A stretch of DNA of 64,000 bases, taken from the NCBI GenBank assembly GCA_963744915.1, contig CAVUUY010000023.1, positions 62,001 through 126,000 on the forward strand, in the 5' to 3' direction. The notes beneath the pieces were generated by a model. The model had not been told where the DNA came from. It worked only from the letters and a program-made list of their open reading frames with translations, and ran no database searches. Of this stretch, positions 26,353 to 34,168 are shown one piece after another (position 1 is the stretch's first letter; every line of letters begins with the position of its first letter). This DNA comes from DATAFF01 sp963744915. GTDB lineage: Bacteria; Pseudomonadota; Alphaproteobacteria; Rhizobiales; Aestuariivirgaceae. A program made the translations under genes and the position numbers.

Positions 26353-28722
26353 TCACCCTCTGACCCGCTTCTTCTCGGGATCGTAATGCGGGAACGGCAC
26401 GATCACCGCCGGCAGGCGCTTCTGCTGGCCATCGAGCTTGCCGATCTCGACAGCGGCGCCGTGCGCCGCATGATGGACATCGATCCGCGCCAGCGCGATG
26501 GTGCGGTTGAGCACCGGCGAGCGCATGCCCGAAGTCACGACCCCGACCTGCGCCCGTCCGACATGGACGCAGTCGCCATGCCCGACCGCCTCATTGGCGG
26601 CGATATCGAGCCCCACCAGCCGGTGCCGCGGATGGTCGCGGCGCTCGGTCAGCGCCTCGCGGCCGACGAAGTCCTCCGCCTTGCTGTCGAGCGGCACGGT
26701 GAAGCCGATCCCGGCCTCGAACGGGTCGGTGGCATCGGAGAATTCCTGATTGGCGAAGATCAGGCCCGCCTCGATCCGCACCATGTCGAGTCCTTCCAGG
26801 CCCATCGCTGCCATGCCGTGCGGCTCGCCCGCCCGCCACACCGCATCGAACACCGCGAGCGCGTCGCGCGGGTGGCAGAAGATTTCATAGCCGAGCTCGC
26901 CCGTATAGCCGGTGCGCGACACCACCACCGGCACGCCCTCGAAATCGCCGATCCGACCGATCGCGAAACGAAACCACCCGAGCTCCTCGAGCCGCGGCTG
27001 CGACGGCGGCGTCCAGATCACTTCACTGAGGATGGCGCGGCTGCTCGGTCCCTGCACGGCGATATTGTGCAGCTGGTCGCTCGAGGAACGGACAAAGGCC
27101 CGGTAGCCCATTTTTTCCGCCTGCTGGCGCAGCCAGATGCCGCTGAAGTCATCGCCGCCGATCCAGCGGAAATTGTTGGCGCCGAGCCGGAACGCGGTGC
27201 CGTCGTCGATCATGCCGCCATGCTCGTAGCACATTGCGCTGTAGACGACCTGCCCGACCGACAGCCGGCGCATGTCGCGCGTCAGGCAATATTGCATCAG
27301 CGCCTCGGCATCGGGCCCGGTCACTTCGAATTTGCGCAACGCCGACAGGTCGATCACCGCCGCCCGCTCGCGGCAGGCCCAGTATTCCGCCGTCGCTCCG
27401 TCATTGTTGAAGCGCGACGGCAGCCAGTAGCCGCGATACTCGGCATAGTTCCGGGTGAGCGCGCCGAAGCGGGGGTGGAAGGCGGTTTCGCGCGTCAGCT
27501 TGGGATCGGCGTCGGGGGTCATTCTGAAAGCCACCGCTCGTGAGAATTTCTCCGCTCCGGAATAGGTGCGGATGTGGATGTCCGTCGGGTTCCAGCCATT
27601 GGCGGCGTCGATGTCGTCGGGGCACGCGGAGGACACGCAGACGAGATCGGTCAGCGCCCGCATCAGCACATAGTCGCCCGGCCGCGACCACGGCTCGTCG
27701 AGATAGAGCTGGTTGTTGCTGTCGATATTGGTGTTGTAGAAATAGTTCAATGCCTCCCAGCCCTTGCGCGGCGGGACGCCATGGTCGCCGAGCGCCCGGT
27801 TGAAGTTCTCCGTGCAGTTGACATGGCCGGGATAGCCCATGTCGTCGTAATAGCGGGGATTGCACGCGGTTGCGAAGGCATCGTGGCGGCCGCAGGTGTC
27901 CTGCACCACCTCGACCAGCGGCTCGAAATCATGCGCGAAGCCCTTGGACGGCAGGCCCGGAGTGGGATAGAGGCGGCCGAGCAGCGTTCGGGTCACCGTG
28001 GCATCGAGCGGCAGCGCCAGGCCGCGATCGAGCTTGCGCGCCGAGAAGCATTGGAAGTCCGTGCATTGCCGGCCTGCCACGTCGATGACCTGGATATAGT
28101 CGCCGGCCTTGACGCGGTAGGCGGTCGCGGTTGCTGCCTTGATGCGGAAATCGGCGAGCGGGTCGGCCAGCGGCTCGGGCAGGCGCATGGCATCTCCCGC
28201 CATCGGCGGCACTTGCCGCGCGATCAGCAGCTCGATCTCGGTCGCGGTATCCTGGCGCTCGGCATCCATGACGCCGCCCGGCGCCGCGACGATGAGGAGC
28301 CCGTCGCGCTCGACCGTGAACCGCGCGCTCGCGCCGGCCGGCGAGTCGCCGCCGAACAGCCTTACCGCCCGCCCGCCGGCAAGATCGACGGCGCGCCGTA
28401 CCAATGCCGACCGGGTGCGCCGCGCGCTCTCGTCGGCGCCATTGGTGAGCAGCGCCAGAAGCCCGTCCGGCGAAGCTCCACCGGGCACTCCAAGGCCGCG
28501 CGGGTCGACCCGGCCGTCCGCTCCGGCGAACACCAGCTCGCAGGGCTGGCAGCCCTCGACATCGCGCACCGTCACCGTGTCGCCGGCCGATACCGCAACC
28601 ACCACCGAGCCGGCGCCGGGCACCGCATAGCGCTCGGTTCCGCGTGGCAGCGGCCGCGCCGAACGGTCGAGCACCACGCTCGCCGGTGGCGCGCGTCGCA
28701 GGACAGGTTGCATCTGGTTCAT
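26353..28722 (-). CDS. tdm: Trimethylamine N-oxide demethylase (DUF1989 + GcvT fusion)
   Basis: A 789-aa fusion: a DUF1989 domain (about residues 190-400, perhaps preceded by a degenerate copy at 25-180) and a C-terminal aminomethyltransferase/GcvT tetrahydrofolate domain (~425-789). This is the architecture known for Tdm, which splits TMAO into dimethylamine and formaldehyde (captured on THF). GRQCTDF (D222), CNPRYYDDMGYPGHVNC (C287, C303) and VCVSSACPDD (C367) are present. D222/C287/C303/C367 equal the D198/C263/C279/C343 I recall for Methylocella Tdm with a constant offset of 24. ATG 28722 is chosen over TTG 28779. It is divergent from tmm across a 92-nt intergenic region. Confidence 0.9.
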   Translation of the reverse strand: MNQMQPVLRRAPPASVVLDRSARPLPRGTERYAVPGAGSVVVAVSAGDTVTVRDVEGCQPCELVFAGADGRVDPRGLGVPGGASPDGLLALLTNGADESARRTRSALVRRAVDLAGGRAVRLFGGDSPAGASARFTVERDGLLIVAAPGGVMDAERQDTATEIELLIARQVPPMAGDAMRLPEPLADPLADFRIKAATATAYRVKAGDYIQVIDVAGRQCTDFQCFSARKLDRGLALPLDATVTRTLLGRLYPTPGLPSKGFAHDFEPLVEVVQDTCGRHDAFATACNPRYYDDMGYPGHVNCTENFNRALGDHGVPPRKGWEALNYFYNTNIDSNNQLYLDEPWSRPGDYVLMRALTDLVCVSSACPDDIDAANGWNPTDIHIRTYSGAEKFSRAVAFRMTPDADPKLTRETAFHPRFGALTRNYAEYRGYWLPSRFNNDGATAEYWACRERAAVIDLSALRKFEVTGPDAEALMQYCLTRDMRRLSVGQVVYSAMCYEHGGMIDDGTAFRLGANNFRWIGGDDFSGIWLRQQAEKMGYRAFVRSSSDQLHNIAVQGPSSRAILSEVIWTPPSQPRLEELGWFRFAIGRIGDFEGVPVVVSRTGYTGELGYEIFCHPRDALAVFDAVWRAGEPHGMAAMGLEGLDMVRIEAGLIFANQEFSDATDPFEAGIGFTVPLDSKAEDFVGREALTERRDHPRHRLVGLDIAANEAVGHGDCVHVGRAQVGVVTSGMRSPVLNRTIALARIDVHHAAHGAAVEIGKLDGQQKRLPAVIVPFPHYDPEKKRVRG

Positions 28723-28735
28723 GGCGCTGGCGCTT

Positions 28736-28776
28736 TTGGTCCAAATTGGTCTTAAATGGTTCGACAAAGTTACCAA
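28736..28776. promoter_or_regulatory. Candidate operator between divergent tdm and tmm
   Basis: Three similar half-sites occur exactly 10 bp apart: TTGGTC (28736-28741), TTGGTC (28746-28751) and ATGGTT (28756-28761). An inverted TTACCAA follows at 28770-28776. TTGGTCCAA at the left end is itself a near-perfect palindrome. Helical phasing in the only shared intergenic region of the two genes suggests a regulator site, with GntR or LacI types plausible. No regulator gene lies adjacent. Confidence 0.4.
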
Positions 28777-28814
28777 CAAATCGCTGCTGGCGCACCACCA
28801 ACCGGGAGGAAATC

Positions 28815-30155
28815 ATGAAAAAGCGCGTGGCTGTCATCGGAGCGGGACCGTCCGGACTGGCGCAGCTTCGGGCATTTCAGTCGGTCGCCGCCAAGGGCGC
28901 CGACATTCCGGAGGTGGTCTGCTTCGAGAGACAGGGCGATTGGGGAGGATTGTGGAACTACACCTGGCGCACCGGGCTCGACGAATATGGCGAGCCGGTC
29001 CATTGCAGCATGTACCGCTATTTGTGGTCGAATGGGCCCAAGGAGTGCCTGGAATTCGCCGATTACACCTTCGAGGAGCATTTCGGACGGCCGATCGGCT
29101 CCTTTCCGCCGCGCGCAGTGCTCTGGGACTATATAAAGGGCCGCGTCGAAAGGGCGGGCCTGCGCGACTGGGTCCGCTTCCGCACGCCGGTGCGCAACGT
29201 CGTCCATGACGACGGCACCGGCAAGTTCGCCGTCACCAGCCACGACCTCGTCAACGACCAGATCGTGACCGAGGACTTCGACGATGTCGTCGTCGCCACC
29301 GGCCATTTCTCGACCCCCAACGTGCCGGAATTCGAGGGTTTCAAGACCTTCAACGGCCGCATTCTTCATGCCCATGATTTCCGCGACGCGCTCGAGTTCA
29401 AGGGCCAGGACGTCCTCATCATCGGCCGCAGCTACTCCGCCGAGGACATCGGTTCCCAATGCTACAAATATGGTGCCCGCTCGGTCACCGCCAGCTATCG
29501 CTCCCGCCCGATGGGCTTCGACTGGCCGGCCGGCTTCGAGGAGCGGCCGCTGCTGCAGCGGGTTGAGAACAAGACGGCGCATTTCAAGGACGGCAGCACG
29601 AAATCGGTCGACGCCATCATCCTGTGCACCGGCTACAAGCACCACTTCCCGTTCCTCGCCGACGACCTCAGGCTCAGGACCGAGAACCGCATGTGGCCGC
29701 TGGGCCTCTACAAAGGCGTCGTCTGGGAGGATAATCCCAAACTGTTCTATATCGGCATGCAGGATCAGTTCTACACCTTCAACATGTTCGATGCCCAGGC
29801 CTGGTTCGCCCGCGACGTCATCATGGGCCGCATCAAGCTCCCCTCGCAGGACGCCATGCGCAAGGACAGTGCCGCCTGGCGGTCGCGGGAGGAGAAGCTC
29901 GAGGATGCCGAGCAGATGATCTGGTTCCAGGGCGACAATGTGCAGGAGTTGATCGACGCCACGGACTATCCGAAATTTGACATCGAGAGCACGAACCGCA
30001 CCTTCATGGAGTGGGAGCACCACAAGGTCGAGAACATCATGGCATTCCGCGACAATGCCTATCGCTCGCTGATGACCGGCACCATGTCGCCTGCCCATCA
30101 CACGCCCTGGCTCAAGGCGATGGACGATTCGCTGGAGAGCTATCTGGGAAAGTAG
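28815..30155 (+). CDS. tmm: Trimethylamine monooxygenase (bacterial FMO)
   Basis: A 446-aa flavin-containing monooxygenase that oxidises trimethylamine to TMAO with NADPH and O2. The FAD motif VIGAGPSGL is at residues 7-15, the NADPH-binding motif VLIIGRSYSAEDIG near 200, and the FMO-type FATGY equivalent is ILCTGYKHHFPF. The N-terminal stretch (CFERQGDWGGLWNYTWRTG, YRYLWSNGPKECLEFADY) closely resembles characterised Tmm from Methylocella as I remember it. ATG 28815 has a strong SD GGGAGGA. It is divergent from tdm and convergent with the mgsC-like gene across a heptamer-repeat hairpin. Confidence 0.92.
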   Translation: MKKRVAVIGAGPSGLAQLRAFQSVAAKGADIPEVVCFERQGDWGGLWNYTWRTGLDEYGEPVHCSMYRYLWSNGPKECLEFADYTFEEHFGRPIGSFPPRAVLWDYIKGRVERAGLRDWVRFRTPVRNVVHDDGTGKFAVTSHDLVNDQIVTEDFDDVVVATGHFSTPNVPEFEGFKTFNGRILHAHDFRDALEFKGQDVLIIGRSYSAEDIGSQCYKYGARSVTASYRSRPMGFDWPAGFEERPLLQRVENKTAHFKDGSTKSVDAIILCTGYKHHFPFLADDLRLRTENRMWPLGLYKGVVWEDNPKLFYIGMQDQFYTFNMFDAQAWFARDVIMGRIKLPSQDAMRKDSAAWRSREEKLEDAEQMIWFQGDNVQELIDATDYPKFDIESTNRTFMEWEHHKVENIMAFRDNAYRSLMTGTMSPAHHTPWLKAMDDSLESYLGK

Positions 30156-30160
30156 CGAAG

Positions 30161-30334
30161 TTGGGCAATAGGCAATAGGCAATAGATGGGGAACTTGCCT
30201 ATTGCCTAAAGTGAGTGGTGAGTAGGAAGCGGGCAATTGGGTAGTTTTTTCCTACTCACTACTCACTACTCACTACTCACCCCTACCTATTGCCTATTGC
30301 CTACTGCCTATTGCCTATTGCCTATCTTGCCCCG
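30161..30334. repeat. Heptamer-repeat hairpin element E1 between tmm and mgsC-like gene
   Basis: A nested dyad. The outer left arm has three GCAATAG units (from 30165). The inner left arm is GTGAGTGGTGAGTAGGA (30211-30227), with a 22-nt loop including six T. The inner right arm TCCTACTCACTACTCAC (30250-30266, one wobble) is followed by more ACTCACT units, and the outer right arm has about six TATTGCC/TACTGCC units to ~30334. It sits between convergent genes, so it may act as a bidirectional terminator or mRNA 3' stabiliser. The mgsC-like stop codon (30315-30317) is part of the repeat. Confidence 0.85.
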
Positions 30335-31643
30335 GAATCCAGTCCGTCCCGGCCAGCGGCACCCGCCCCATCGCCGCTGCCTCGACGGTCAGCGCCACCA
30401 GGTCCTCGGGCTCGAGATTGTGAACATGCGACTTGCCGCAGGCCCTTGCGATGGTTTGGGCCTCGAGCGTCATCACTTTGAGGAAATTGGCCAGCCGGCG
30501 GCCGCCGCGGACCGGATCGAGGCGCTTCGAGAGCGTCGGATCCTGGGTGGTGATGCCGGCCGGGTCGCGACCCTCATGCCAGTCGTCATAGGCCCCGGCG
30601 GTGGTCCCGAGCGCGGCGTACTCGGCCTCGAGCGCCGGGTCGTTGTCGCCGAGCGCCACCAGCGCCGCCGTCCCGATCGACACCGCATCGGCGCCCAGCG
30701 CCAGCGCCTTGGCGACATCGGCGCCGTTGCGGATGCCGCCTGACACGATGAGCTGCACCTTGCGGTGCATCCCGAGCTCCTTCAGGGCCTTGACCGCCAG
30801 CGGGATGCAGGCGAGCGTCGGCTGCCCCACATGCTCGATGAACACCTCCTGGGTTGCCGCGGTGCCGCCCTGCATGCCATCGACCACCACGCAGTCGGCA
30901 CCGGCCTTGACCGCCAGCGCCGTGTCGTAATAGGGCCGCGCCCCGCCGACCTTGACATAGATCGGCTTTTCCCAGTCGGTGATCTCGCGCAGCTCCAGGA
31001 TCTTGATCTCGAGATCGTCCGGACCGGTCCAGTCCGGGTGCCGGCAGGCCGAGCGCTGGTCGATGCCGGCCGGCAGGCACCGCATCGCCGCCACCCGGTC
31101 GGAAATCTTCTGGCCGAGCAGCATGCCGCCGCCGCCCGGCTTGGCGCCTTGCCCCACCACCACCTCGATGGCGTCGGCCCGGCGCAGGTCGGTCGGATTC
31201 ATGCCATAGCGCGACGGCAGATATTGGTAGACCAGCGTCTGCGAGTGGCCGCGCTCCTCGGGCGTCATGCCGCCATCGCCGGTGGTGGTCGAGGTGCCGG
31301 AAAGCGTCGCCCCGCGGCCCAGCGCCTCCTTTGCCTCGGCCGACAGCGAGCCGAAACTCATGCCGGCAATGGTGATCGGAATCCTGAGCTTGATCGGCTT
31401 CCTGGCGAAGCGCGTCCCGATCGTCACGTCGGTGCCGCATTTCTCGCGATAGCCCTCGAGCGGATAGCGCGAGATCGACGCCCCGAGGAACAGCAGGTCA
31501 TCGAAATGCGGCAGCCTGCGCTTGGCGCCGCCGCCACGGATATCATAAATACCGGTGATCGCAGCACGGCGGATCTCCGATAGAGTGTAATCGTCGAAGC
31601 TGGCTGATTTTCGGGGCGTGGTGCGCGGAATGTCGTGGGCCAT
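30315..31643 (-). CDS. mgsC: N-methylglutamate synthase subunit C / GlxD-like (FMN glutamate-synthase domain)
   Basis: A 442-aa FMN-binding domain homologous to the synthase half of GltB. It has GRGATLSGTSTTTGDGGMTP, the FMN/substrate barrel VDGMQGGTAATQEVFIEHVG and SGGIRNGADVAKALALGADA, and CLPAGIDQRSACRHPDWTG in place of the usual Fe-S Cys region. With the next two genes it forms the split glutamate-synthase-like set that makes N-methylglutamate in methylamine users (mgsABC); the very similar glxBCD set cannot be excluded. Nearby tmm/tdm favours mgs. ATG 31643 is preferred over TTG 31658. The last codons and stop derive from the heptamer repeat. Confidence 0.75.
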   Translation of the reverse strand: MAHDIPRTTPRKSASFDDYTLSEIRRAAITGIYDIRGGGAKRRLPHFDDLLFLGASISRYPLEGYREKCGTDVTIGTRFARKPIKLRIPITIAGMSFGSLSAEAKEALGRGATLSGTSTTTGDGGMTPEERGHSQTLVYQYLPSRYGMNPTDLRRADAIEVVVGQGAKPGGGGMLLGQKISDRVAAMRCLPAGIDQRSACRHPDWTGPDDLEIKILELREITDWEKPIYVKVGGARPYYDTALAVKAGADCVVVDGMQGGTAATQEVFIEHVGQPTLACIPLAVKALKELGMHRKVQLIVSGGIRNGADVAKALALGADAVSIGTAALVALGDNDPALEAEYAALGTTAGAYDDWHEGRDPAGITTQDPTLSKRLDPVRGGRRLANFLKVMTLEAQTIARACGKSHVHNLEPEDLVALTVEAAAMGRVPLAGTDWIPGQDRQ

Positions 31644-31654
31644 GCGGGTTCGAC

Positions 31655-32338
31655 TCAATAGGCGTCGGCATTGTCGATGTTGAAATTGTAGAGCTTGCGG
31701 GCCGAGCCATAGCGCCGGAACCGCCGCGGATCGGCATTGATCCGCGCCCGCTCGAGCAGCCGCGCCAGCTTGTCGAAATGATGTGGCGTCATTTCCTTCT
31801 CCACGCAGTCGGCGCCGAGCGAGGTGACCTTGCCGGCAACATAGAGTCGCGCCTCATAGATCGAATCGCCGAGCGCTTCGCCGGCATCGCCGCAGATGAC
31901 GAGGCAGCCGGCCTGCGCCATGAAGGCCGACATGTGCCCGACCGAGCCGCCGACCACGATATCGATGCCCTTCATCGAAATGCCGCAGCGCGACGAGGCA
32001 TCGCCCTCGATGACGAGGAGACCGCCATTGCCGGTGGCGCCGGCCGCCTGGCTGGCATTGCCGGCGACCCTGACCGAGCCCGCCATCATGTTCTCGGCGA
32101 CCCCCGGCCCGGCATGGCCCTGGACCACGATTTCGGCGCCGTTGTTCATGCCGCCGCAATAGAAGCCGACATGTCCCGCGATCTCGATCAGCACCGGCTC
32201 GTCGACGCCGACCGCAATGGCATGGGCGCCGCGCGGATCCGCCACCCGGAAATGGCGCTCATTGGTGTCGGGCAGAAGCCGATGCAGGCGCTCGTTGAGG
32301 GCGCGCACGCCCTGTTCGGCGATATTGTAGGAGATCAC
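31655..32338 (-). CDS. mgsB: N-methylglutamate synthase subunit B / GlxC-like (GXGXG domain)
   Basis: A 227-aa homologue of the C-terminal glutamate synthase GXGXG beta-helix domain. It has repeated glycine motifs such as GFYCGGMNNGAEIVVQGHAG, GNASQAAGATGNGGLLVIEG and VGGSVGHMSAFMAQAGCLV. It is a structural subunit linking the amidotransferase and FMN subunits. The GTG start at 32338 overlaps the mgsA-like stop (GTGA), and its stop lies 12 nt before mgsC. The small separate B subunit is typical of both Mgs and Glx systems. Confidence 0.78.
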   Translation of the reverse strand: MISYNIAEQGVRALNERLHRLLPDTNERHFRVADPRGAHAIAVGVDEPVLIEIAGHVGFYCGGMNNGAEIVVQGHAGPGVAENMMAGSVRVAGNASQAAGATGNGGLLVIEGDASSRCGISMKGIDIVVGGSVGHMSAFMAQAGCLVICGDAGEALGDSIYEARLYVAGKVTSLGADCVEKEMTPHHFDKLARLLERARINADPRRFRRYGSARKLYNFNIDNADAY

Positions 32339-33240
32339 GCGGCGTGGCCTTCCCAGGTGTAGATGGTCTGCGGTGCCGGCTCCCAGATCCGCGCCGTCTC
32401 GGCGCCCGGCAACTGCGCGATGGCGCGATATTCGGTGGCCATCGCCACCCAGTCGTCGGTTTCGGCCAGCACCGCGTGCTTGCAGGCGATCGGGTCGCGC
32501 ACCACGGCGAAGCCGTCCGCCGTGCCGACGCAGAAGGTGTAGAACCCGTCGAGATCGCGGATGCCGTTCTCGAGCGCCTGGCGCAGGCTGTCGCCCTGTC
32601 GCAAGCGGTGGGTGAAATAGGCCGCCGCCACCTCGGTGTCGTTCTCGGTGCGGAATGTCATGCCATGGCGGATCAGCTCCTCGCGCAGGCTGTTGTGGTT
32701 CGACAGCGAGCCATTGTGCACGAGGCAGAGATCGTCACCGGTCGAGAAGGGGTGGGAGCCGGCGGTCGTCACCGCGCTCTCGGTCGCCATCCTGGTATGA
32801 CCGATGGCATGCGACCCCTGCGCCTTGGCCAGGCCGAAGCGGCGGACCACATCGGCCGGCAGCCCCGTCTCCTTGAAGATTTCGACGAGCTGTCCCGCCC
32901 CGACCACCCGGATCTCGGGGTAGGAGCGCTCGAGGAAGCGCATCACGGCGCGCTCGTCGGCGTCTGTGACCAGCACCGCATGGCTGGCGATCGGCTCGAT
33001 CCGGACCGTGCACTCGAGCGTCTTTTCGATACTTTCCGCCACTTCCGGCCAATCAACCGCGGCATCGTCGCTCGCCAGGGTCAGCTTGACCTCGCCCGGC
33101 TCGACCGGGTCGCGATAGATGGCGAACCCTGCCGAATCAGGGCCACGGCTGCTCATCTCCACCAGCATCGGCGCAAACAGCGCCCCGAGCTTGGGCTTGA
33201 GGCCTGGCGTTTTGAGGTAAAGTCCGACAATGCCGCACAT
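32335..33240 (-). CDS. mgsA: N-methylglutamate synthase subunit A / GlxB-like (class II glutamine amidotransferase)
   Basis: A 301-aa Ntn-type glutamine amidotransferase. Cys2 of MCGIVGLYL is the nucleophile, with SSRGPDSAGFAIY, GHTRMATES and LVHNGSLSNHNSLREEL around the active site. In the Mgs complex this subunit handles the glutamine/glutamate side of the exchange with methylamine. It is first of a three-gene minus-strand operon (A-B-C with 4-nt overlap and 12-nt gap). The upstream 133 nt to the divergent hydroxylase gene holds a small dyad. Confidence 0.78.
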   Translation of the reverse strand: MCGIVGLYLKTPGLKPKLGALFAPMLVEMSSRGPDSAGFAIYRDPVEPGEVKLTLASDDAAVDWPEVAESIEKTLECTVRIEPIASHAVLVTDADERAVMRFLERSYPEIRVVGAGQLVEIFKETGLPADVVRRFGLAKAQGSHAIGHTRMATESAVTTAGSHPFSTGDDLCLVHNGSLSNHNSLREELIRHGMTFRTENDTEVAAAYFTHRLRQGDSLRQALENGIRDLDGFYTFCVGTADGFAVVRDPIACKHAVLAETDDWVAMATEYRAIAQLPGAETARIWEPAPQTIYTWEGHAA

Positions 33241-33322
33241 GGCCCGAAACTCCCGCTTTGAGGCGTTGACATCGCTGCCAAGGTAGGAGCAAGGCAGGGC
33301 AAGATCAATGAGCAGAAATAAA

Positions 33323-33339
33323 ATTTCCTGTGAGGAAAT
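33323..33339. promoter_or_regulatory. Small dyad between divergent mgsA-like and hydroxylase genes
   Basis: ATTTCC (33323-33328), TGTGA, GGAAAT (33334-33339) is a perfect 6-bp inverted repeat in the only shared upstream region. It is 35 nt before the hydroxylase start and could be an operator or part of a leader hairpin. Function unknown. Confidence 0.3.
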
Positions 33340-33373
33340 CCTGCCTGTGGTCTAGGCGCGAAGGGAATTTGCA

Positions 33374-34168
33374 ATGCCGGGGATTTTGGCTAGTTTTCCG
33401 GTCGGGCAGTTCGAGGGAGCGGGGAAAATGCGGATATTGCTGTCTGACGCCGCGTGGGGTTCGACCTGGAGCAAGGTCAGGGCGATGACGCCCTGGGAGT
33501 TCTTCCTGGCCTTTGCCAGCCATCATTCGGTCGCCGTCTATTCCGGCCTGGCGGCGGTCTTTGCCGCGGCGGCGGTTGGCCTTGCCACGAGCTGGCAGCA
33601 ATTGCTGTTTCCGCCATTGATGGTGGCCGCCATCTACCCGGCCGTCGAGTTTCTCGTCCACCGCTTCGTGTTGCACAGCCAGCTGTTCTACAAGCAGCCG
33701 CAGACCGCCGCTTTCTGGCGACGGGTTCATTATGATCACCACATGAACCCCAATGACCTGTCGGTCCTGTTCGGCGCTCTCTACACGACCCTGCCGCTGG
33801 TCGTCGCCCTGACCCTGCCGCTCGGCTGGCTGACCCTCGGTCCGGCCGGCGCCTGCGCCACCCTCGCCGCCGGGCTGATCGCCTTCCTCATCTACGAGCT
33901 CTTCCATTGCGCGGCGCATCTGCCGGTGCGCTTCCCCTTCGCCTTCATGCGGCGCCTGCGCCGCCACCATGCGCTCCACCATTTCCATGCCGAGAAGGGC
34001 AATTACGGCATCGCCACCGGCATTGCCGACCGGATTGTCGGCACCAATTACGAGGGCGCCGAGGCGATGCCGCGCAGTGCCACCGTCAACAATCTCGGCT
34101 ATACCGAGGAGGTGGCGCGCCGCTATCCCTGGGTCGCCATGCTCGACCGCGACCTTGAGAGGCCATGA
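33374..34168 (+). CDS. Fatty acid hydroxylase/sterol desaturase superfamily membrane protein
   Basis: A 264-aa di-iron membrane oxygenase. Histidine clusters are HRFVLH (~residue 97), HYDHHMNP (~120) and HHALHHFH (~200), with an additional HCAAH between, separated by hydrophobic helices (WQQLLFPPLMVAAIYP, LPLVVALTLPLGWL). The family hydroxylates or desaturates fatty acids, sterols or carotenoids. ATG 33374 has AAGGGAA 6 nt upstream; ATG 33428 behind GAGGGAG is an alternative start. It overlaps the BKACE gene by 4 nt, so the two may act in sequence on an acyl chain. Confidence 0.85.
   Translation: MPGILASFPVGQFEGAGKMRILLSDAAWGSTWSKVRAMTPWEFFLAFASHHSVAVYSGLAAVFAAAAVGLATSWQQLLFPPLMVAAIYPAVEFLVHRFVLHSQLFYKQPQTAAFWRRVHYDHHMNPNDLSVLFGALYTTLPLVVALTLPLGWLTLGPAGACATLAAGLIAFLIYELFHCAAHLPVRFPFAFMRRLRRHHALHHFHAEKGNYGIATGIADRIVGTNYEGAEAMPRSATVNNLGYTEEVARRYPWVAMLDRDLERP

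Noticed and set aside
30161..30334. CRISPR-like array at the heptamer repeats
   Set aside because: Units are 7-8 nt with no spacers and no cas genes nearby; it is a simple tandem/inverted repeat.
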